From positions 1,516,210-1,580,209 of the forward strand of contig NZ_CP018258.1 in assembly GCF_001953175.1 (NCBI RefSeq): a stretch of 64,000 nucleotides of DNA. Direction: 5' to 3'. Of the stretch, positions 59,575 through 64,000 are shown in pieces. The DNA is from Dehalogenimonas formicexedens (GTDB taxonomy: Bacteria > Chloroflexota > Dehalococcoidia > Dehalococcoidales > Dehalococcoidaceae). Both the position numbers and the translations under genes were made by a program. The first letter of the stretch is position 1; each line of letters opens with the position of its first letter. The notes under the pieces are model-generated. The model was not told where the DNA came from and ran no database searches. It saw only the letters and a program-made list of their open reading frames with translations.

Positions 59575-61020
59575 ATGCCTCAGACCAAGGACCACCTCTA
59601 CTGCAAGGCGCTGCGCCAGGCGATAACCGCCGCGGGGACGGCTGCTCCCCTGAAAGACAAGCTGGAGGCGATCACGCGCATCGTCTCACGCACCTTCGAT
59701 ACCGGCGCCGCCATAAGCCTGCTCGACGCCACCGGCAGCCACCTCATCCAGACCGCCCACTGGCGCCTGCCGCCGACCTATGTGCAGAAGGGGCTGATCG
59801 ATGTCGGCAAAAGCCTGAACGAAACGGTCTCGGGCGCCCCTGTTTTCATCGAGAACGTGGCCGCCGACAGCCGGGTTCAGTACTCTTCGGCGGCGGTCAA
59901 AGCCGGGATCGTGTCCATCTTCGGCGCCCCGATTTCCCAGGACGGGCACCAGATCGGCGTTTTGAGGCTCTACTTCAAAAAAACCCCGGTTATCACCTTC
60001 CAGGACACCAGCTTCGTGAAAGCCCTGGCTCAACTGGCCGGCATCGTGCTGTCCCGCCAGACAATCGAAGTAAAAGGGGAGGTGCCCGCTGCGCCGGCCA
60101 AGCAGGCCGGAATGGTCAAATTCAACCACGCCAGCGAGGAGGAATTTGCCCGCATCCTCGATTTCTACAACGTGCCGTGGATGTACGAGCCGCGGTCTTT
60201 TCCCATCGGGCGAAAAAAGCAGGGCACCCCCGAACTCTTCACCCCGGATTTCTACCTTCCCAGCCTCGACCTCTACGTCGAGCTGACGACGATGAAGCAA
60301 TCCCTGGTCACCCAGAAAAACCGCAAGCTCAAGGCTCTGAAAACGCTTTACCCGGAAACCAAAATCACGCTGTTATACAAGAACGATTACGAAAAACTCC
60401 TGGCCAAATACGGCACCGGGCCGTTGGCGGAGTCGCGCGCTCACGGGGTCAGCCGGATCCTGTACTCGGCGGCGGAAATCGACCAGCGGGTCAAGGATAT
60501 CGCCGCAAGAATATCCGCGGATTACGCCGGCAGGCGCCCGGTGCTGCTGGGGGTGCAGCGGGGCTTTCTGTGCTTCATGGCCGACCTCATCCGCCAGATA
60601 ACCGTGCCGATGGACCTGGACTTCATCGCCATCTCCTACTACTCCGGCGCCAAGGAACCGGCGGTAAAGATCACCAAGGAGGCCGATCTGCCGCTGGCGG
60701 GGCGTCACATTCTGCTTGTCGAGGACATCGTCGACACCGGCATCACCCTGAATTACATCCTGAATTATCTCCAGGAAAAACAGCCGGCCAGCCTGTCGGT
60801 CTGCACCCTCCTCGACCGCGAGGCGCGGAGATTGGTGAACATCAAGCTGGATTACACCGGGTTCAACGTCCCGGATGAGTTCGTGGTCGGCTACGGCCTG
60901 GATTACCACGAGGAATACCGTAACCTGCCGTTCATCGTCGTGCCGCAGATAAAGGGACCGGAAAAGGAGAAATCCGAAGCACTAAATACGAAGCACGAAA
61001 CCAAAATTAAGGAAGAATAA
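59575..61020 (+). CDS. GAF / PD-(D/E)XK-like / phosphoribosyltransferase fusion
   Basis: A 481-residue cytoplasmic protein with three parts. Residues about 15-165 form a GAF-type sensor domain. Residues about 178-275 resemble a PD-(D/E)XK nuclease fold, with TPDFYLP (Asp225) and VELTTMK (Glu236, Lys241). Residues about 300-465 are a hypoxanthine-type phosphoribosyltransferase with the PRPP loop VEDIVDTG (about 382-389) and VGYGLDYHEEYRNLP. ATG 59575 lies 9 bases from a possible -10 TATGAT, with no ribosome-binding site, so the message may be nearly leaderless. The last 19 residues appear to come from a dispersed repeat. I infer a ligand-controlled purine salvage enzyme; nuclease activity is unproved. 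Confidence 0.8.
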   Translation: MPQTKDHLYCKALRQAITAAGTAAPLKDKLEAITRIVSRTFDTGAAISLLDATGSHLIQTAHWRLPPTYVQKGLIDVGKSLNETVSGAPVFIENVAADSRVQYSSAAVKAGIVSIFGAPISQDGHQIGVLRLYFKKTPVITFQDTSFVKALAQLAGIVLSRQTIEVKGEVPAAPAKQAGMVKFNHASEEEFARILDFYNVPWMYEPRSFPIGRKKQGTPELFTPDFYLPSLDLYVELTTMKQSLVTQKNRKLKALKTLYPETKITLLYKNDYEKLLAKYGTGPLAESRAHGVSRILYSAAEIDQRVKDIAARISADYAGRRPVLLGVQRGFLCFMADLIRQITVPMDLDFIAISYYSGAKEPAVKITKEADLPLAGRHILLVEDIVDTGITLNYILNYLQEKQPASLSVCTLLDREARRLVNIKLDYTGFNVPDEFVVGYGLDYHEEYRNLPFIVVPQIKGPEKEKSEALNTKHETKIKEE

Positions 61021-61100
61021 TCAAAAAGAAGCAACCAAGGGGATGGGAGCGGTATTTCGGATTTCGAAATTCGTATTTCGAATTTGGTAAAAAATAGGGA

Positions 61101-61269
61101 TCCCAGGTAGCCTCTGCCCCCGGGTCAGACCCTTCAGAACTCCCTGGCAGGACCGGCAAAGTTTTCAATAACGCTCCCAGGACGAACCTTGGGTTGATTA
61201 AGTTTCCCTTTCAGGTACCCCGCCAGTTCAATGCTCTGAAGACCTTCCCATTGCATTGGTTACCTGGGA
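61101..61269 (+). ncRNA. Structured RNA candidate, copy 1 (6S-like?)
   Basis: A 169-base segment closed by TCCCAGGTAGCC paired with GGTTACCTGGGA (one G-U pair). A second stem CTTCAGA / TCTGAAG lies inside, and an apical hairpin CCCAGG-ACGAA-CCTTGGG sits near the middle. A rod with terminal stem, internal bubble and apical loop is like 6S RNA, and the length fits. A homologous 170-base copy lies 294 bases downstream. The strand is assigned only by comparison with the hairpin layout. The identity as 6S is a guess; the fold is well supported by the conserved pairing. Confidence 0.5.
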
Positions 61270-61562
61270 CACTTACATGATGGCATGAGACCGAGGCTTA
61301 AGTCAAAACCGGATCGGGGAGTATACAGCTATTCGTCGTATTGCGCCGATCGCCGTTTTCTCCTCAATCCTCGCGATTAGGCGGTTGACCATGATTTTTC
61401 GCACCAGGCCAACGGGCCGACAATAAAAATCCAAAGCGCTGACCGGGCACAACCTCCGCGACAGGTAAGGTGAGGCCGTTATTGGAAATTTGTAGTATTG
61501 GTATTATTTGGCCATTGGTATGATTGAACGGAGGGAGGCGTGGCGGAGTGGAGAAAAAGGGA

Positions 61563-61732
61563 TCCCAGGTAGCCTTTGCCCCCGGGATAAATCCTTCAGA
61601 CTCTCTGAACAGGGTCTGCGAAGGTTTTCTTAAACTCTTCCAGGACGAACCTTGGGGTTGTTAAGTTTTCCTTCCAGTAGCCCGATCAGGTCATTGCCTG
61701 ACGGTGATTCCCACTGCATTGGTTACCTGGGA
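61563..61732 (+). ncRNA. Structured RNA candidate, copy 2
   Basis: A 170-base segment homologous to 61101-61269. The closing stem is unchanged in sequence. The inner stem keeps pairing as CCTTCAG / CTGACGG with one mismatch, although the bases differ, and the hairpin CCAGGACGAACCTTGGG is retained. Between the conserved parts the two copies differ by many substitutions and small gaps, consistent with selection on structure. The sequence 61270-61562 between the copies and 61733-61905 after the second holds no gene I can support. Confidence 0.5.
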
Positions 61733-61905
61733 CAGCTACTATGATTTCACACCCGTATAACCGGCGTCAAAGTCATTGAGGGCAAATCAGAGCCAAAGGG
61801 ATCGTTATTTCGGCAATAAGCGATAGGTTCTACTTGTTTGTTTCACAGTTTAAAAATATTTAAATCGAACGGAAATGCTAATCCAGGCAATGCCGAAGCC
61901 AAACC

Positions 61906-62193
61906 TCAACGTCTGGAAAGGACCAGGAACGCCAGACCAAGGACAAGGATGGCGACGGCCCAGATGAACATCTTAGCGAGGCCGATGAGAACGATGTAGC
62001 CCACCAGAATAAGTCCCAGGCCGCCCACCACCAGCAGGATGCCGATGGTCCCGATCTTCTGCAAAAACGAAGACACGGGGCCTCCATCACCCGCCCCCGA
62101 ATCCGGGCCGCCCTGCCGCATCCAGCGCCAGACAACCAGGACAGACAAAAGGACAATGACGGTCAGGACGATTTCGAGCAATCCCAGACGCAT
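61906..62193 (-). CDS. Small hypothetical membrane protein
   Basis: A 95-residue protein with an N-terminal membrane helix (residues 3-22), a Gly/Asp-rich cytoplasmic or external loop, and two C-terminal helices (about residues 48-68 and 72-92). No family is recognised. It lies 33 bases from another small membrane gene of the same strand, so the two may be co-transcribed. The ATG is at 62193; no strong ribosome-binding site is apparent. Confidence 0.65.
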   Translation of the reverse strand: MRLGLLEIVLTVIVLLSVLVVWRWMRQGGPDSGAGDGGPVSSFLQKIGTIGILLVVGGLGLILVGYIVLIGLAKMFIWAVAILVLGLAFLVLSRR

Positions 62194-62225
62194 GAAATCA
62201 GCTTAAACTCTGGCGGCCTCCGGTG

Positions 62226-62540
62226 TCAATGGAACCAGCCGGATACCAGAAACATTACGATGGTCATCAGGATCAAAAGACCACCGGCGCCAGCCGCCAG
62301 GAAAACAGTCAGGGCGCGTTCCCTGGAACGGGCGATACTTAGAACGCCGGTAATGAATGATGCGATACCGGCGATCATAGCCGAGACGGAAGCGATTACG
62401 GGTAAGGCCGATGTCGAGGCGATTTCACTCCCGTCCTGTTCGATGGCGACCAGCGCCCGGCCGATGGCGACGAGCGCGAAGAAGGCGACGATCAGCCACA
62501 CCGACCATTTCCCGAGCGCGGTTTTCGGCAGGAAAGACAT
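62226..62540 (-). CDS. Small hypothetical membrane protein
   Basis: A 104-residue protein with three membrane helices (about residues 10-30, 42-66 and 78-102). The cytoplasmic loop SIARSRERALTVFL has several Arg. The pattern GKWSVWLIVAFFALVAIG at the N-terminus is common in small proteins encoded beside ABC-2 permeases. It lies 44 bases downstream of the permease gene at 62585 and is likely in the same transcript. Function unknown. Confidence 0.7.
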   Translation of the reverse strand: MSFLPKTALGKWSVWLIVAFFALVAIGRALVAIEQDGSEIASTSALPVIASVSAMIAGIASFITGVLSIARSRERALTVFLAAGAGGLLILMTIVMFLVSGWFH

Positions 62541-62584
62541 CAGCTAATGCTAGTCTGTCTTACCAACCGGAGTCAATCGGCTGG

Positions 62585-63379
62585 TTATATGTAGAGGTCC
62601 CGCCGGTTGTAGGCGATGCGAGCCCCCGTTACCGCCACGGCGACAATGACCAAAGACAGGCCGATGAAGACCGGGTCGAAGCGCGACTGGTGCAACAGTT
62701 CCGCCGGGTCGAAATACATAAACGGCGTCAGGTATTTCAAGAAGTCAAGGCTGCTGTTGAGGGTGACCACGACGGACAGGAAATAGGTGCCCAGCAGCAC
62801 GAACAAAGCGGTGGAACTGGCCATCTTGTAACGCTTGAGGGCGGTACCTATAAAAACGCCGATCGAAAGAAACACAAGTTGTAACAGGAATAGCGCCGCC
62901 ATGCTCAGCGCCAGGAATTTGTAAAAGGCGCTGTCCGGCTGGTAGTTGGTGGTGGCAGCCACCGAGATCCCCCAGGTAATAAGCAATAGCAGGACGCAGT
63001 TGACCAGCGCAGCCAGGGTTTTCGAAATAACGACGCGGCTGCGGGTAACCGGCAGGGTAAGCGAGAATTCGACCGTTTTATCCCGCTGTTCCTTGGCGAT
63101 GATGTCGGCGCCCCACATGGCGGCGGCGATCGAAAGAAGCAAGGCGAAATACAGGAACATGATGCCGTAAAAACCGGAGACAGTCGTCAGGTTGAACGCC
63201 TGCAGGTTCAAGATGGTAAGCACCTGCTGCGGCAGGCTGTTCAGGGTGTCCAGAAGGTCCGGGTTGTTATAGTAAGCCGAAAACTTGGAAACACCGACGA
63301 TGACGAACAGGATGACGACCCCTCCCCAGATCAAAAGAGACCGGAAATTGGCTTTAAGTTCCCGTAAAAATATATTCAT
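62585..63379 (-). CDS. ABC-2 type transporter permease
   Basis: A 264-residue permease with six membrane segments. The N-terminal coupling helix (MNIFLRELKANFRSLLIWG) and [35 protein letters not shown], which follows the second helix, are typical of ABC-2 permeases (YhaP/NatB-like). It is a paralogue of the gene upstream: TVSGFYGIMFLYFALLLSI matches TILGFYSFMFLFAQLLLAI there. The two would form a heterodimeric exporter. The ATPase is not in the window and may lie beyond the right edge. Substrate unknown. Confidence 0.88.
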   Translation of the reverse strand: MNIFLRELKANFRSLLIWGGVVILFVIVGVSKFSAYYNNPDLLDTLNSLPQQVLTILNLQAFNLTTVSGFYGIMFLYFALLLSIAAAMWGADIIAKEQRDKTVEFSLTLPVTRSRVVISKTLAALVNCVLLLLITWGISVAATTNYQPDSAFYKFLALSMAALFLLQLVFLSIGVFIGTALKRYKMASSTALFVLLGTYFLSVVVTLNSSLDFLKYLTPFMYFDPAELLHQSRFDPVFIGLSLVIVAVAVTGARIAYNRRDLYI

Positions 63380-63387
63380 CTCGGCTC

Positions 63388-64000
63388 CTAGGCCACCGCC
63401 GGAATGTCGCGGCGGGTATACAACATGTAACCGGCGGCGATCGAAACGACGATCACCAAAACACTGACCACTACCAATGGGGCATCGTACGAATTGTGGC
63501 CGATGATATACACCGGGTCGAAATGCTTGAACGGGCTGATCTTTTCAAGGATGCTGCTGCCCAACAAGTTACCGAAAGCAGCCAGCACGTACATGCCGAA
63601 ACTGAGCGCCAGGGCGTAGGTGATAACACTCCGGACTCTCTTCACCAGAAGGGAGACACCTAAACCCACCCCGAGGAAAAAGAGCTGGAAGACAACGATG
63701 CTTGCCAGCAGCAGAAAGAGAGTTCCGGTATCAAAAGACTGACTGCCCTTGAACAGATTAAGGAAGGTCAAGCTGGCGACCCAGGTCGCGGCATTGGTGA
63801 TCGTCAGGCCGGCGAACGCCGCCAAAAGCTTGCTGGAGAGTATCCGGTCTCTCTTGACCGGCTTGGTCAAAAGAAAATCAGCGGTCCATTCGGCTTCTTC
63901 CACCGATACCAGTCCGAAGCCGTAACTTGCCGCCTGGATAGCCAGGAGTAACTGGGCGAACAGGAACATGAAGCTGTAAAAGCCCAGGATGGTCGACAGG
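63388..64000 (-). CDS. ABC-2 type transporter permease, cut by the window edge
   Basis: A partial permease: about 204 residues are visible and the frame stays open at the right edge, so the true start is outside. Visible: the helix TILGFYSFMFLFAQ, the coupling segment VSVEEAEWTADFLLTKPVKRDRILSSKLLAAF, and four more membrane helices ending with YMLYTRRDIPAVA. It is the paralogue of the downstream permease, 8 bases away. The pair is probably an ABC exporter, with the ATPase gene further upstream. Confidence 0.88.
   Translation of the reverse strand, partial: LSTILGFYSFMFLFAQLLLAIQAASYGFGLVSVEEAEWTADFLLTKPVKRDRILSSKLLAAFAGLTITNAATWVASLTFLNLFKGSQSFDTGTLFLLLASIVVFQLFFLGVGLGVSLLVKRVRSVITYALALSFGMYVLAAFGNLLGSSILEKISPFKHFDPVYIIGHNSYDAPLVVVSVLVIVVSIAAGYMLYTRRDIPAVA

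Noticed and set aside
61101-61732. SRP RNA, RNase P RNA or tmRNA for the paired RNA candidates
   Set aside because: The conserved sequence marks of those RNAs are not seen and the lengths do not fit.
1-64000. CRISPR arrays, insertion sequences, prophage, tRNA or rRNA genes
   Set aside because: No regular spacer array, transposase-like protein, phage structural gene or cloverleaf was seen on reading; a tRNA missed by eye is still possible.

Overview
The window looks like a chromosome segment of an obligately organohalide-respiring Chloroflexota of the class Dehalococcoidia, most probably Dehalogenimonas or a close relative. The reasons are: four reductive dehalogenase catalytic genes (rdhA) with twin-arginine signals and two ferredoxin-type Fe-S motifs; a MarR regulator beside them; a cobalamin-type ribonucleotide reductase homologue; and a division cluster reduced to mraZ-rsmH-ftsA-ftsZ with no murein genes, as expected for a lineage without peptidoglycan. 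The genus is inferred from gene content only. I saw no rRNA, tRNA, CRISPR array, insertion sequence or prophage.

Layout. 1-8.7 kb: a degenerate response regulator, small conserved proteins, and housekeeping genes (polA, PAP2 phosphatase, mutM, Asp/Glu racemase, proS). 8.8-18.1 kb: the dehalogenase island, with rdhA1, a convergent marR, rdhA2, an O-methyltransferase plus a TIM-barrel/U32-like Cys-rich protein, rdhA3 and rdhA4. Each rdhA is a single-gene unit with its own terminator and none has an adjacent rdhB. rdhA2, rdhA3 and rdhA4 share one promoter design: an inverted repeat (arms AAATACGCAT / ATGCGTATTT) whose right arm runs into a TTTACA -35 box, followed by exactly 17 bases and a TAnnAT -10 box. 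18.2-23.0 kb: a tight operon of a radical SAM protein, a B12-binding-type radical SAM protein and a class II ribonucleotide reductase homologue with a changed active-site neighbour, followed by a PP-loop ATPase. 23-26 kb: two tandem DOMON lipoproteins, an alpha/beta hydrolase and a DUF1232 protein.

25.8-33.9 kb (minus strand): a phosphate block, phoB-phoR and then mgsA-pstS-pstC-pstA-pstB-thioesterase-phoU-arsC. The second unit starts at a four-hexamer, 11-bp-periodic Pho box placed in front of methylglyoxal synthase. 34-38 kb: rhomboid protease, stand-alone receiver, YjbQ, LigD-type polymerase and a frameshifted lipoprotein. 38-50 kb: leuS, proC, two small genes, pheST, an ABC-2 exporter and an APC transporter. 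50-54.6 kb: FAD dehydrogenase, TipA-type MerR regulator with a classic 19-bp-spacer promoter, RNase H, a zinc-ribbon coiled-coil protein and a small immunity-like membrane protein. 54.8-58.8 kb: the mraZ-rsmH-ftsA-ftsZ cluster behind a canonical promoter overlapped by three 10-bp-spaced MraZ boxes. 59.5-64 kb: an unusual GAF / nuclease-like / phosphoribosyltransferase fusion, a pair of about 170-nt structured RNA candidates, two small membrane proteins and two ABC-2 permeases, the last cut by the window edge.

The most interesting material is the shared rdhA operator, the radical SAM/RNR-like operon, the three-domain fusion protein and the paired structured RNAs.
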